Origin: Climacteris rufus
Lineage: Eukaryota; Chordata; Aves; Passeriformes; Climacteridae
Reading direction: 5' to 3'
DNA: 64,000 nt
Assembly: GCA_013398175.1 (NCBI GenBank)
Contig: VZRZ01004576.1
Span: 168,659-232,658, forward strand
A program made the translations under genes and the position numbers. The stretch's first letter is position 1, and every line of letters starts with the position of its first letter. This document shows, one piece after another, positions 26,082 through 41,000 of this stretch. A model generated the notes under the pieces. It was given only the letters and a program-made list of their open reading frames with translations. It was not told where the DNA came from and ran no database searches.

Positions 26082-29000
26082 CTGCATGGTAGAAACAGAA
26101 ATGAAGAATTAGGAATCGACCTTCTCACATTTACTGATTTTACATATTGCTCAATTTTGATATTTACAAGCATGAAGCCATAAAGCAATAGAACAGAGAA
26201 CAGAAGACAACACTTACCCATTCTACGGCATTTTGGAATTAAGGTTCATTAGGATATAGAGTTACAGCAAGTAATGTCGCATTAACTAGATCAAAAAGCA
26301 TGCCCCCAATCTCAATTTGTTGTGATTTGGGGAAAAAAAAAAAAAGAAATGCAGTCTTGTTAATTCATGCAGGAAATTAGAAACTTAGAGATTAGAACAA
26401 AAACAAAAAAAAAGAGTGTAAATCTTATTTTGAGCAAGTGATCCACTACATGATTTGGCAAAGCTTGTTAATTACAGAGGTATGTGATCAATGCCCCAGG
26501 ACACCCAGTATGGCACCTGCATGTTTAGCAACCCAAGAAAGCTTTAGGACTGAAAGGTCACTTTCTGCATCACAGGTCTGGTGATATGAGTTGGAAACTC
26601 AAGCACAATGTGAGATCTCCAGTACACCATGAAAGGCTGAAATTGGGAAATCTGAGTTACATGGCAAGATACTTTTCATATCCATTTTGATGGATTTTTC
26701 ATACCATTGATCACTGGATTTTGTAAACTCAAATAAATATGCTTAATAAACTCAAAGGTCTGTTGAGTCTCAGTGTATTTTCTCCAGGTTTAACAGATCT
26801 ACTTGTAAGTATGTCATCCTTGTCTGTGGCACAGACAAAGCTGTGTGCAATACATGCAATTGTGTTATTACACATGCAAATATATTAACTGCATACTTTA
26901 ATTCTTGAAACATGCAGCAGTGACTCTTTCAATCAACAGCGGTACCTTAGAGTGCAGCTACAAGTGCTCTGCTAAAACTGCACTCTGCCAGATGAGTTTA
27001 TTCCATCCTCCATCATTTTTCTTACAGATTTTTGCCTCCTGATTTCTGGCATGCCTTTGCTGTCAGTTCTAGGATCTGTAGCTGTTTCCTGTACTCCCTG
27101 TAAATGCTGAACATCATTCTCTGCTAGAGCTCTGCTCTTTTCCCCATTCCCGGTCCTCTCTCCAGCCACACTTGTGACACTAATCTCAGGTATGATAAAG
27201 TTGCCCAATTCAGTAGCATCATTACCATTCTCTGGTTGTTCTAGAATTAAAGATGAATAAGAAAAAAAAAAACAAAAGATGTCTGAAACAAAACATGAAA
27301 CAAAAGCCAATAGATACAGATGACTTAAGCATTATAAATTAAAGCAGATGTACACATATTAACCTCTTGTTAATTAGCAACATTAGCGAGTATGGAATTT
27401 TGCTTTATTTCTAAAATTGCAGTCTTCAATCTTCCAATGACCATTGGCCTGCACCACACACTGGAAATGCCCACACTTGAGCTTTCACAAAAGGGAAATT
27501 TCTGAGGGTCATGAAACAGATTATCAGAAATCAAAGAACAGTTCATAATTTCCTTTTATGACTATATTCTCTGTATCACCATGCTAGAGTGAAACTTATT
27601 TTTACAATGAAATGGCACATCAACTTCATGTATTACCACACAAGACCAGAAATTCTACATACACAATGTCACAATGCTGCACAATGGTCAGCCTGAAAAC
27701 CAACAGTCAAACAACTAAGCCAACTCAAGCACACTTTCATTTTCTTTCTTCATTTCAAAAAACCTATTTTCAACTAGAAATATATTTCTGGATACCCCAG
27801 AAAATCTAGAGGAAAGCGCTGTGGCGCACAAACTTGACAAGACTAAAAATGCACTGAAAACACAGCTCAGAATAAAGCTCAACTGAATCCCTGTGTTTTA
27901 TTTGTAATGCAGCTCTTTCAGAGCAGAGGATTAAATAAGGACCACCCAGACTATGCTGCCAGTTTGCTACTGCGTAAGACAGAAGTTGGCAGCACATTTA
28001 ACTGATAGTGTGAAGTGCAAAACCAGAGGAATTGACAATGAGATGATTTTTCACAGAGGCAGCTCTAATGCTCTTCAACTGCAGGGGCTCCTCTCTTCCT
28101 CCTGTGCCCTCACTGTCCTCTCCCATGCAGGCACAGCACACTTCCAGGCCACTTCTAGGCCAGGTGGGCTCCAGCACTGGGCTGTTCACTTGCAATTCAC
28201 CTGCACTGATCTCAACTGAGCCAGAAGGTTCTTCTGGCAGGGATGGACATCAGCATCCCCTGGTGCAAGAGCTAACCCTCATTTCACCTGACAATTCTAA
28301 GCATCGTGAGTCGAACTAATCAACAACTAATTATCTATTTAACAAGTTGCACTATCCAAAGCAAATGGCATTAATAACTGATGCTATTCACTACTAAATT
28401 CCTGATATTTGGCAGGAAACTCAAAACAGAACCCTTCTCTCCTAACAGCATTTTCTGCAAAAGCCTTCTATTGTCAGTAACAAGGGTAACAGCAAGTACC
28501 ATGAACTGCAGTAGTAATAATAATAAATAACCAATAGTGATAATGATACCAGCATCAAATATAGACCTTTTTTCCTAAAAACACAGGAGCAGAAAGGTTA
28601 GTGAGGAGATAAGACCAATGCTCTGATTGGCCTCACTGCTCTAACTTCACTAGGGTGAGAAACCTGTGCCTCTCCTATGGTAATCTTCAAACTCTTTCCT
28701 GCTGTCCCAGAGAAAGGAGAGGACAGAACAGACCTTAACTGTCAGTCCCTTCCCCACCAAGGGCAGAAAAACACTAATTATCCAACTCCAAGGGAAGATG
28801 ATTCAGAGTACATAGCAGAAATCAGAAAAACAGAGGCACACTTTTTTTTGTTAGAGACTCTATATAAAAAGCAATACCCAGTTATAATTTGGTGGTGTGC
28901 ATTTCTAAATGTAACATCCTGCTGTGATATCAGCACTTTACCCATCACTGCTGCATTCCCACAGCTGTGTAACCATTAATACAATGAACTGAGAAAAAAA

Positions 29001-32000
29001 CCTCCAAAAACTTTAAAAAGTTTTACTCATTGTAATTATGTCTAAAAGAAATATACCTTTCTCTGACTTTAACTACTGAAGAAAGCTAATGACAAAATGA
29101 GATACTGGGTATCTCAATTCCCATTAACACCGTCTACCATAGAATCTACAGTCTCAGGGCAGGGATAAGACTACACAACCCTTGCCCTTTATAATAGCAC
29201 ATCCTCCTTATTTTAAAACTTTTAAGAATACCTAAACCAAACCTCCAGCTCCATAGTGCTTGGTTGTGAAGACAATACTTCTTTCAAGCCAGACATCTCT
29301 GGGGGTCTAGTCTTTGAGAGAGAGATATTAATACTCAGTGCACAAGGTAGTGCAGCTAAAGAGAAAACCAAGGACACTGCTGAGTAGTGTAGAGACAAAA
29401 CTGAATAATTATGTCAGTTTGTATGTTAACACAAATATACCCATAGCAATTGAAGGAAAATGCATTTGAAGTCACATTTCTGACTGTGTTGAGTAGTATA
29501 ACCAACCTTGATAAATGCATTGCATAATTGTTAGCTGCTAAGACTTAATTCAAAAGATCTTACAATTCTACTTATTTTTAAGGTTCCCTACATCATTTAC
29601 CTCAGACTTTGCAGAGGCAAACGGGCCATTCCGATTGTAATTCAGTTTTAACCCCCACAAGCTCAAGCTGCATGTCCTGCACAACACTATTAGCATTTTG
29701 AATCAGTCATAAAAGCATCAGGGTTATATCCCAAAATTACCATTAATTTCAGATTCTTGCAAGTTATAATTATTTTGGGAATTAATACTGTTTCAAAAAA
29801 TAAAAAAGCAAGAAAATTCTCTCTGCAGAGAGAATTCAAACACTAATATTTCTAAACCTTGTGTACTACATGAAAGTAAATTTTTGCAGTGAAGCAAAAA
29901 GTAACTTCTTGTCCTTCCTTGCTAGTTGATGTCTTTGTTCTTGTGATATGTATCTTAGCAACATCTGGTTAGCTCTTCTTAGTCTGTTGCATCAGAGTAC
30001 TTCTCTTACACACACCACCTCTAAGCCCAGGAGCTAATGCTCCCCTTTAGGTTTGATAATTTACAGGCAATCCAATAGCATTAAATAATTTGTTGCTAAG
30101 TAGTGCCTAGTATCAACTCACTCTATACACACTACCCATTTGTGATTAGAGGGATCCATTTTGCAAATCACCCTCACCTTTAGTACCTCTAAAGTACCTA
30201 TCTATGAAGTCCAAATTCACAGTACTGATTGAATTTAAAAAGTCCTTCTAAGTAATTGCTCTTAATGAACAATTTACAGGGTAAAGTATCACACGAAGAT
30301 TCAATGTAAGTCAACCTTTATTCCAAATTGACTTAAATCTAGAGTTCTAGGAAAGGCTAACAAGATCTAATGTCTGAAAACTTTCGCCATAAACTGAATT
30401 TCTTAAAAGATAAAAAAATAAAGCCTATGCTTCTCAACTGGAAATCTGATTCACTGTAATTCTTCTATTTTATTTTACACAAATCACTAGTTATTGAAAA
30501 TTGCTGCCCTTGCTTCCCCAAGATACTTGCTTCATCAGATCTCCTAGATCACATAATGTATAACATCAAAATACCTCTCAGCTGTCTCCTCTGACTTCCT
30601 AATCCATTTATACTCATTTTTATTACATTGAAAATAAAAATAGCCCCCCAAATACATTTTTCCCCTTACAGTGTGAGAGAGAATAATGGTCAGGAGATAC
30701 AAGTTTTGACATGTAATTTCTACCAATTCCAGTATTCATTTTGATTCAAACAACCATCTGTAAGCACAAGCCTTGTTATTGCTGCATGCTGACCCTGAAG
30801 ATGTATTTCATATCTTTCTTTCCTCGGGACTTGTGGGGCACTGAACTAGATTATTAGGAATTTTGAAAATGGGAGACCATCCACTCTGACTTTAAAAAGG
30901 CTTCTGAAGTCACAAACCACAGTTTTGTAAGCATTTTATAATGAAAACTTTGAGGAGATTAGCTGAAGTCGTTTATGCATGGAACATTTACCATTTAAAA
31001 TGACACAAATGACAGTTTCTTAGTTAGATACCACAGATTCAGCTTTGGACTCTAAATGAGCCTAATGCTTGCACAGCCTTCAAATTTACAATTACTCCCA
31101 CAACCTGCTACACATTCCACTCCAACCCACCCTACACCAAGTGATTTTCTTCCTCCTCATTAACTCCTGTACCTTTGAGACAAATCCAACATTTTCCCAA
31201 TAACCCAAACAAAATGTTGACGTGAGCTGTTTGACAGAAGTCCTTAATCTTTCAACCTTCATCCCTAAAGAGTGACTACCCATTGCTTGGATCACACTAA
31301 CCAGACTATTGTTGTTTCCCTCAACTTGTCCTACTTTATAAGACTCTCTTAACACAGCACTCCATCCCATCTCTGAGCTGAACTGTTACTCTCATTTGCC
31401 TTTCACCTTACTGTTATCTGATGCAGGGCACACTTGTCCCACACTTTTTTCCTTGAACTTCACCAAGCAACACTCCCTGCAAGGAGGCAATAACTGTAAA
31501 AACTTCTATATTTCTTTATTTCCTGAAAATTTTGCATTCTTATAAGGATGTCTCCGATACTGAGTCTGTACTATTTTGGTCTTCTGCATTTTCTCCTGCA
31601 AACACAAAGACAAAGGGAATGTTTATTTTAATACACTTTCAGTTTCTCTGGATGAACTACCACTCAGTATCCCTGATCTGTGTTACCCTCCACCATCTCA
31701 TCTGAACTAGCATCAAAACCACTCAAAAATAACAGTTAACTAAACTGCCAAGCTTCAGAGGGCATTTATCCATTTAAAAGCTATCATACAGTTTTCTTGC
31801 ATCTGGTCAATAATCCAGAGCTGAAGAATTTAAGGCTGAAGAAAGAAAAACAAAATGGTCCTTAGCAGCCCTGAGATGTCAGTAATGACTTGCTACTCTA
31901 TAGAGACACTAATGTTTTGCTCCTCAGGTTTGTCTGACAGTTTTGAGCAGTTTTTAATCAATTGAAGATAAATTTGGTTATTTTACCTTTCTTTGTCCTT

Positions 32001-35000
32001 CACTCCCTCTGGCAGCTTACTATTGGTTCTGCTACCACCAATGTGTTCTACCACCAAGTTCTATCATTATTTTAGAGTCATCTTCTTCCAGCATATTTAT
32101 AAATCACTCTGTCAACACTTACCTGAACTACCTCTTGGTCGATTTATGGTGAGCAATTTGGCAAAATTTTTCTAACTGAACTGTCCATATACTACAAAAG
32201 CTCACATAGTACACATCCTACAGAAATTTTAATGGTACTGCAAAATCTTCACTGAACCTATTAGAAAAGCACTCTCATCTACCCTCAGACTCTCAGCCTA
32301 TTACCAGCATTACAATCCCAACAGAACAAGCCATTGCCAGTTCTGATCACTGGTCCAGCAGCTCTTCCCTCATCTGAAGATGGCAAAGGTGGTCAAATAC
32401 AACATTCAGAGTCACAGAATCCCTTGTTGGTATTTCTTCTATTTTTGCAGTGCATGTGGCACCATTTTTTCTACTTTTCAGCCCAGACTTGTGTTCTGCT
32501 TTGTGGAAGCCCTCCTATCAGTTTGCCCAAATATGCAGGTTGTGGCTGGAACAGAGACAATTTTCTTCACAGTAGCAGGTATGGGGCTGTGTTTTGGATT
32601 TGGGATGGAAATGGTATTGATAACACAGGGATGTTTTTCTTATTTGTGAGCAGTGCTTTCTTCTCCTCACCCCACCCTACCAGCTAGCAGGGGGTGCACA
32701 AAAAGCTGGGAAGGGACACAGTTGGGACAGCTGCCTCCAGCTGAGCCAAGGGGTATTCCAGACCATAGGGCATCATGCTCAGTATATACAGCTGGGGGAG
32801 AAAGGAGGAAGAGGGGGGATATTCACTGTGATGGTGTTTGTCTTCCCAAGTAACTGTTCTAAATGATGGAGCTCTGCTGAACTCCTGCCTGCCCATGGAA
32901 AGCAGTGAATGAATTCCCCATTTTAGTTTGGTTGCATGCATGGCTTTTGCTTTATCTCATTAACTGTCTTTATTTCAAAAAGATTTCTCACTTTAACTCT
33001 TCCAATTCTCTCCCCCCTCCCACTGTGGGGAGTAAGTGGCTGTGTGGGGTTTAGTTGTTGGCTGGGGATAAACCACAACACCAAAGCAGTAATTTATCCC
33101 TCTACCCTTAAATCCAGTTTTTATTTAAGTACTTTAAGACACATGAAGTTCTCTGGTAAAGTTGTTAAATATTTACTTTGCTTCAGGTACTAGAAACTAA
33201 TTTTCAGAAGGAGACAGGAACATCGTTCTCAAAGGAAGCAGTAATGGTGTACACCTCCCTTTCACTAAAAGGTTTTGTGCGTGGTTTTCTTAAAACATGG
33301 TTAAGGAAATAAAAAATATACTTCATCTGAACTGCATTGAGATTCCCATTCACCAGTCAAGAAAATAAAAACTTCCAAAGTGCTGCTTGTCTATAAGCAA
33401 CGAATATGTGAAAAAACAAAACTCTCAGTGTTATATTAAAAGCATGTAAAAAGCTGAGAATTCATTGCAAAATGTGTTTCTTACCATTCCTTTTCCATCT
33501 ATGCCCTCGGATAGACATGCTAGTCACAGCATTTCTTGATATTCTGGATGAAGTAGGTGTGATTTCAACCTGAATGCATCTTGTACCCTCTTTACTAGAT
33601 TTCATGGCACCCTGAGGCAGTGAAGCTTTTATTGCATTAGCAATCTAGAACAGAAGAGATGCACTTCAGTTCTTAAAGCAAAGATCCAAGTTTTAAAAGA
33701 ATTCTCTTGGGGATTCTTACTACTTCCAGAAGAATACTGTGTACAATTCCAATTCAAGGTCAAAAAACGTCACCTTTTTTTGCATGGGTTATAAAGAATG
33801 CTGACCGCAATTAGCTCTCAGAACTAATATTTGCCACTTTCTTAATACAAAGTTTCCAGTTTGAAGATGTGGCTTTTGCTTCAGAGTTTTGCTGCACTAC
33901 TATCTTAGTTCTGAAGCCTTGCAAGTGTTCTGCTGAAAATAGCTTGGTCACCAGGAAACATGACACAGTAACTAAATACAGTGAAAATATCTGTGTGTGT
34001 GTGTGTGCACTGACAGATTGAGCTGGTCACACAAGCACACACACACAGATTTAGGTTCCTGGTATGATGCTGTATCATGTGTGTTCACAGGAAGGATTTC
34101 CTAGGCTAAAAATTCTACTCAACAAAATGTTGAAATACAACACCTACCAGCAGAGGTTCTGGATAAAGTTCAAGCTGTGCTCTGTACAAAACATCATCCA
34201 TAGCTTTACGAGCCAGGTCCCATTCTCCATTATAACTACAAAGGTAAATAGATATGTAAGAATAAGCATCTACATCAACAGATGAACCTTCTTGGTCACA
34301 TAACCTTCACAGATTTAGTGTTCTTTGACAGCTCAGTTTAGAGCATTGGAACTACTTGTGCTCATCAGCAGTAAGCCTGCTATTTAGAGAACTCTGAAGT
34401 AAGCATCTATGGAGACAAAGTTTTATTTTCATTGGCCACCCCAAGCAGTTTAAAAATTATATTATTAGCATATTAAAAAAAAAACACCTAACTTACAAGG
34501 CATAATAGATCCCTGTTAGCATCTGCACCATGAATTCAGATGAAACTGGAATCCTGCTGTTGACTCCCTTGTACTTTCTCACTTGTTGGCGAGGATATCC
34601 ACAGACACAAATTCTAAAGAAATCATACATTTGTCATTAGTAAATAATATAGAATCACCTTTGTGGTTTATATACTTTCAATACTTCACCAGTATTGATT
34701 AGTTTTTAGAAGCCTGAGTTACTTCTTCTAAGAATGCAAGAATGACATCTGAGTGAGATAACATTATGAAGTTTTTAACATTCTTTTCTGAAGACTTAGT
34801 AACTGCCCAGATGCAAAAAATCTGGATTCACAACTTGAGATCAAAGCAAAATATTGTGTGCTGTAACTTTCACATTTACAATCCATATTTGTAATTTAGA
34901 AAAGTCATAAAAACTGAATTAGACTTACTGGAAGAAAGTACATTCATTGCCCATCTTCAAAAAAAAAAAAACAACCTAAATTCAATATTGCTCAAAGCAA

Positions 35001-38000
35001 TTAAAGGAGTTATTCTATAGATCCAAATAGCAGAATAAAGATTCCACCACATCTAAACAGGACACTGAAAGATATTCTGGGCTTCTGACACATATCGCCC
35101 ATATTCTAACATGCTGTCTATTCTAAAATGCTGTCAGGATGAGATTTTCAGGAAGCAGAGAAACATGAATGACAAAACCAGGCAGGAATGAAGAACTATG
35201 AAAGAAGTTAAATTGTATAGTATTAAATATTCAGTATCCACACATTCAAAATTTTGAAATAGAAAGACTTCTTTGCATCTACTGGCCCTTACTTGGGGTT
35301 TTTTTGGATGTTTTAAAATTATTTATTCCAAATACAATCAAAACCTCATCAAGCAGAATAAGCAACAGTCTCCCTTCCAAAATCCTTAGCTTCTAAATAT
35401 TTTCTGTCTTATATTTTAGAGCAGAATATCTAAAAAGATCTTGTAAAGACTCTTGTAAATATTGCCAAGCGCTCCGAAGTTTCTTGCCTGCTTTGTAGAG
35501 AAGAACATCGAACAGGCATCCATTATCATGTCTTAGTTGTGTGAGGAGCCTAGGAACTACAACTACAACAAAATTGCTGCAGTTGACTTCAAGGTCTCTT
35601 GGGTTTCCTGTGTTAAGGAGAGCATTCTCATTTTTCCCTTAACCTACAGTCCAATTTTGAAAATCCAGAGACAAACACATTTACTATCAGTTCTTCTTCA
35701 AAAAAAGAAATTGATCAAAAAGTAGACACTGTAATTCAAACTGAGGTGGGCTTTTTTGTTTATTTTGGGGTTGGGGTTTTTTTTGATGCAACAGCTGATT
35801 TTGGAAACATCCAATGCATTTATAAAAATGGATGTATTTCTAGTTTCAACATCTACTACAATTCCAATAAAGTTTCAAGCTGCACAGCATCCAAATATAT
35901 TTAGTAAACCTGCAAAATATGCCACACTTTCAAAAGACATTTCTGGTTTTCTCTAGTTAACACAACTACAACTACTGTTATTAAAAACAAACAGTTCCCT
36001 TTGACTTCTCCTCTTAAGGAAGAAGTTTAACCTGCATATAAGCCAGGTCTATCACCTCCCCACTTTGAGATCTCAACCCAAAGTTATATAAGAGATACTT
36101 TAAAAGCAAATAACACAGCTGTAAACACTTATGAAGAAGTCAAGTTTAAAAGCAGCCTCTGGGAACCCAAAGCTTGTTTATATGAAAAGATTTAGAAAAA
36201 AAAAAACAAAGAGTACAAACAGATTACATTTAAATCTGGAAATGCCATTCTAAGAGTAAACAACCTACAGAAATTACCTTGAACAAATCTGACACAATGA
36301 CTGAAGAGACACTGCAGGCATGTAGCTTAAGGCAGCATTGTAACAGAGTAGAAGGAAAGTCAGCACTTCAAACCTGGGATTGGTAAGAAACATAGGAATT
36401 CCATTACCAATTTTATTTTTTAAAAGAAAACAAGTTTACATGGGAATTTTTAAGAGTTATTTGAACAGAGTTGGTATTGCACTTCAAAAAATCAACAACT
36501 AAGATTTTCCTCTACATGTTGTAACATGCCCTGCTATTCTTTCTGCACCTACATTCACGTGCTTAAAGACAAAAAAGCACACAACACACAAACTACACCT
36601 ATCCTCCTTCAGTCTACAACTACCCTAAAAATGAGAAGCTAAGATCCACTACTGACTCGTGAGCAAAATGCCATGATAGGATTTCACCTGTTCTGTGCTG
36701 TTAGCATCTCCCTCTGAGGATGAGGCCCACTGTACACAACCCTGGACAAACCATGCTGCGACAGAGCTCCTTCTGTGAGAGCCATGGAGCCAATGCTGGA
36801 AGGCTAAAGGAAAAAGGATCATTCAAAACATGCCCACCCCAGGTCTGGCTGTAATGCCAGTAAAAATAGACAACAACAAGCATCATATTTGTACATCAAT
36901 TTTCAACAGTCTTAAGGTTACCTAACTGCTTAGCTGTCTCAGATTTGAGAAGTCATTTTACACCAGGTAAGATATAGGGGTTCAGAATAGAAAAAGAGAC
37001 ACAGTTGCTGCATGGATATTATGGAATTATGACTATTCAATCTGGAAGAAGCCTCAGAGATCAGTTAGCAGTACTCAGAAATCTGAGAAATATGTTCCTA
37101 TGTCATCATGCAACGTGTTAAAAGTACTTTTCACCTTTATTCTTAAGAAACAGGCCCCCAAAGAATACTGCCTTTCTCAGTCAGTAACAACTGCACTTTG
37201 TAGATGTTACTTACTTCATGATAGACTGAAGGTTTGGACAAAGATGGAATTGTGAAACACAGCACTTTGCTACGTCCCTCTTTGTCAACGATCTCCTGAA
37301 AAAGGCAGAAGATACCAATGGTTACACTGTACTACAGAATACAGACATCCAAAAATGTTAAATGCTATAATAGGGACAGATAGGGATATTGTAACAATCC
37401 AAACTACAAACTAGAAATTCTCCTCTATTTGCTTTGCATCAATTTGGTTTGTTTCTAAAAACTACTCAAATGACTTAGCCAAGGGCACATGCATTTACAT
37501 ACATAATCCACCTTAAAAACACCAACAGGAAACATCATGTTTAAGCAGCATTATCTTTTTTAATTACACACTATTTTCTAATTGTGAAGGTTAATGATCA
37601 ATAATTCTGTTCTAGAAAACTATTTAACCATCAAGAAATCACCCCACAAGTAACTTGTTTTGGAAATATTACAGCTCTGAAAGGACTGCAGCCTCACATG
37701 GTTTGAGAGCAGCAGACATGACAGCATTTGCAAAAGTCCAAGTCTGATAGCTCTGACTATAAGCATGGAATTAAAAGCATGGATGCAAAGCTTTAGAGAA
37801 GCTACTTTCCTGAAAGATACCACCACAGCAGTAGGTGGCAGACTTCTTGCTCTTCTAAGTTAACAGCAGACTAATGGGTAAGACAAAACAAGATGTGATT
37901 TTGTACCACAGAAGAGCACTGAACTATTTCAAATAAAAATCTGCCAAAGAACCAAAGCTGACTGGACCAAAACAAACACCACACACTAGATTTTTTTTCT

Positions 38001-41000
38001 TCTCTAAATTTCAGCAGCAGATTTCATACACCTAGAAGTACTCATTAGAGAGAAGTTTCAGTTCTCCTCACACCCATGCCTTGGAAGGCCGAAGGACTAA
38101 CTTCACATAGTAATTATTAAAACCCATGTCTTACAGTAAAATATGAAGAGGTAAAGGAAGATTGAAAAGGATCAAAAAGTGACACAGAGCTGTCCCTTCT
38201 GGAAAGTTGCAGAGCTCCTCCACTCTCCACAGAAACCACTGATACTTCAATTTTCAATACCACTCCTGCACCAATGTGGAAAACATTTTCCTCAATATAT
38301 AGGAGAAAAGGAATGAAACTGGTTATATCCAAACTTTTAAACTCTAAAAATACCAGTATCTGCATTCTTCAGATTTGCAATTAAGTTTCAGGAGGGCATT
38401 TCAAGACCTGAAGTGTATTAAAAAAAAAAACCCCTGATAACTCCATCCAGCAAAGCAAAAACTTTCAACTGCATGCATAGTACTGTATGCCTCTGAGCTG
38501 AAAGTAGAAAACCAGTTCATGATCTCAAGGTTCAGCCATGATAATTCCATGCCCCTCACAACAAAGTAAATCTAAAATTATTATGAGCAATACTTCATTT
38601 TTCATTTTCCTTCAGCAAGAAACTGCAAGACTGCTACTAAACAAGTGAAGTTTCCAAGAGTCCACCGTGCATATTTATGTACAAATCACTATTTGTATGA
38701 GGCTTTGTATATCCTCTTGTTTTTGAAAACATGAAGTAATTGGCTAAAGAGAGAATAAGTCCCTAAGCAGGTCACCTACTACCCTTTCAACCCTGTATAC
38801 TAAAGAAAAACATCATCTTGACGGTTTAAGTTACAAATTTCACATGACATCAACAGCAGGGAAGAAGCCAGCATGAGGCCTGCAGCATTGTTTTAGCATA
38901 AGCATTCATTGTGCTTTAAAGCAGATGGGGGAAAAAGATTCCCAAAAGTCACACTGATCTATGGCTTCATAAAGAAGCTTGCTGTAAAATTCTTATGACC
39001 CCAGCAGCTGGAGATAGAAAGCCAAGTTACTAATTGAGAAAGAAACTGTTCATAGCTAAGAGAGGATGTTACTGGACTGGTTTCAAGCCTAACTGCAAAT
39101 GGGATCTCTTCTAGGAGAAAAACAAGTGATTACAGCCACATCCATCAAACATTTTAGATGATATCATCATGGAAATAAAGGAGTGCATTGCCTTAAGGCT
39201 TAAGACTAAATGCTTTCCAGGAATGTGCTTCTTGTCAGTTACAACTCAGCATACAGGAAATGCAGGAAGCCTGTACTCTGCCTGAAGAGGAGTGGAGCAT
39301 AAGGGCTCAGGTCTTTTTAATTAGACTCCTGGGTGAAAAAAGGGTTTTCAATTGCTTGGTGAAGACATGGGTGATTATTTCTAGAACAAGGATAGCAGCT
39401 GCCTGCTCCAGATTTTCAGAATGGGAAGAGGAGACTTGAAGTTCATCACCACTTCACTTCCCAAAAAGCCTTCCTAAAACATCCAGAACTACACTGACAA
39501 GAATCCCAATAGACATAATAACACTATTTTTAAATAGCCATAAAAAGACTAAAACATAGTGCTCTTAAGGGTTCCTCATTCTCTTCTTCAAAGCATTAAC
39601 TTAGCAAAAACCAAGATATTTCTATGCAAAATATTTTTTAAATGTCAAGGTTATTTCAAAATGGAGACCTTTAATTTCTCAAAGCTAAGCAATCTGTTCA
39701 GCAGTTGAATATTAAGAATTTGTCGAAAGTGATTTTTTGGTGATTTTTGTCCAGATAGTCAAAATGCCCCAGAAAATAAGGGCAACAACTTCAAAAGTAG
39801 TGCCTTGAAAAGCTCTCAAGCAGAATGTGAGCTTAATCACCACACCAAGAAATAAGTAACAAAAATATTAAGAACCAGAGAAAGAAAAGAGAAAATATCA
39901 ACCAAAGAATGAAAATTCATGTTGTAGATTTCTGACACACACACCAATTTCAAGAGTTGAACCTGAAATACTCAATCACTTCATTTCAATTCTGAAACAA
40001 AACTGTGAAATACAAACCAAGTTATAAACTCCTAGGAGAAGAGCCTCTATGCATCCACTGCTCTGCAAATCTCTGCTGGCTGAGACAGCAAGATAGCACC
40101 ACATCAATTCTGGCAGAAACTGCAGCGTAAACCGTAGCAATTGCTCCTCACCACTGCGATAGAACTCAAAGAGCTGATGGCAAACTGGCTCCAAAAGCTG
40201 AAATACAGTTAAAAGTTAAATTGTGAATGAATAAAACATTACAAAAAATCTGCAACTATGTTGGGATCAATCCTTTAGACAAAACTGTAAACTGATAAAA
40301 ATGACATTTTAGTTATTAGGGAGCGACTGATGCAACAACTGCTCAAGTCACCTTATACTTTTCATGGCTATAACAGACTTTTGGATGATAAAAGTAGAGC
40401 CATCCATCCTGCATGAATAAAGAATTCCAGTGGCTGCTTTTGCTCATTTTTGGCTCACTTCCTCCAGCTTCAAAGGCACAAATAGAGGACACCTGTTATC
40501 ACATACCTCATACCATGCTCTCAGTATCTCTAACATACAGGCAAAGTACCTGAACAAAAGGTCTTATCCTTCTAGAACTCCAACAGTATGCACACAAATT
40601 GCTGGAAGCTTTACCCACCTAGTGAGAAGAGCTGTATGGCACTCAAATTCCAAGTATTACAGTAACTTAGTACACAGTAGAATAAGTTCATTTTCCCACT
40701 CTCATTTAAATCTTCTAGAAGCTTCAATGTATTTATATGTTTGAGACAAACGAGAAGCCTCAAGAGTCATTTTAGAATCAAATTTGTTAAGCTGATACAA
40801 ATGGATGTAATACACTGAACTGGAATTAATACACTGAGACAGATCAAGTTAAAAAAAAGATTTTAAAACAATGGAGCTATCAGCCTGCACTGTATTTCTG
40901 GGTTTAATGTGCCTTCTTGTGCTACCACCTACCTCTGCTACAGGATGAAACACTGGGTCAACCACCACATGTCAGTGTATGGAAATTAGGAGACTTCCTA

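Noticed and set aside
37020..37090. TTCAATCTGGAAGAAGCCTC, resembling a CR1 block
   Set aside because: The similarity is confined to about 20 bases with no other CR1 blocks around it.
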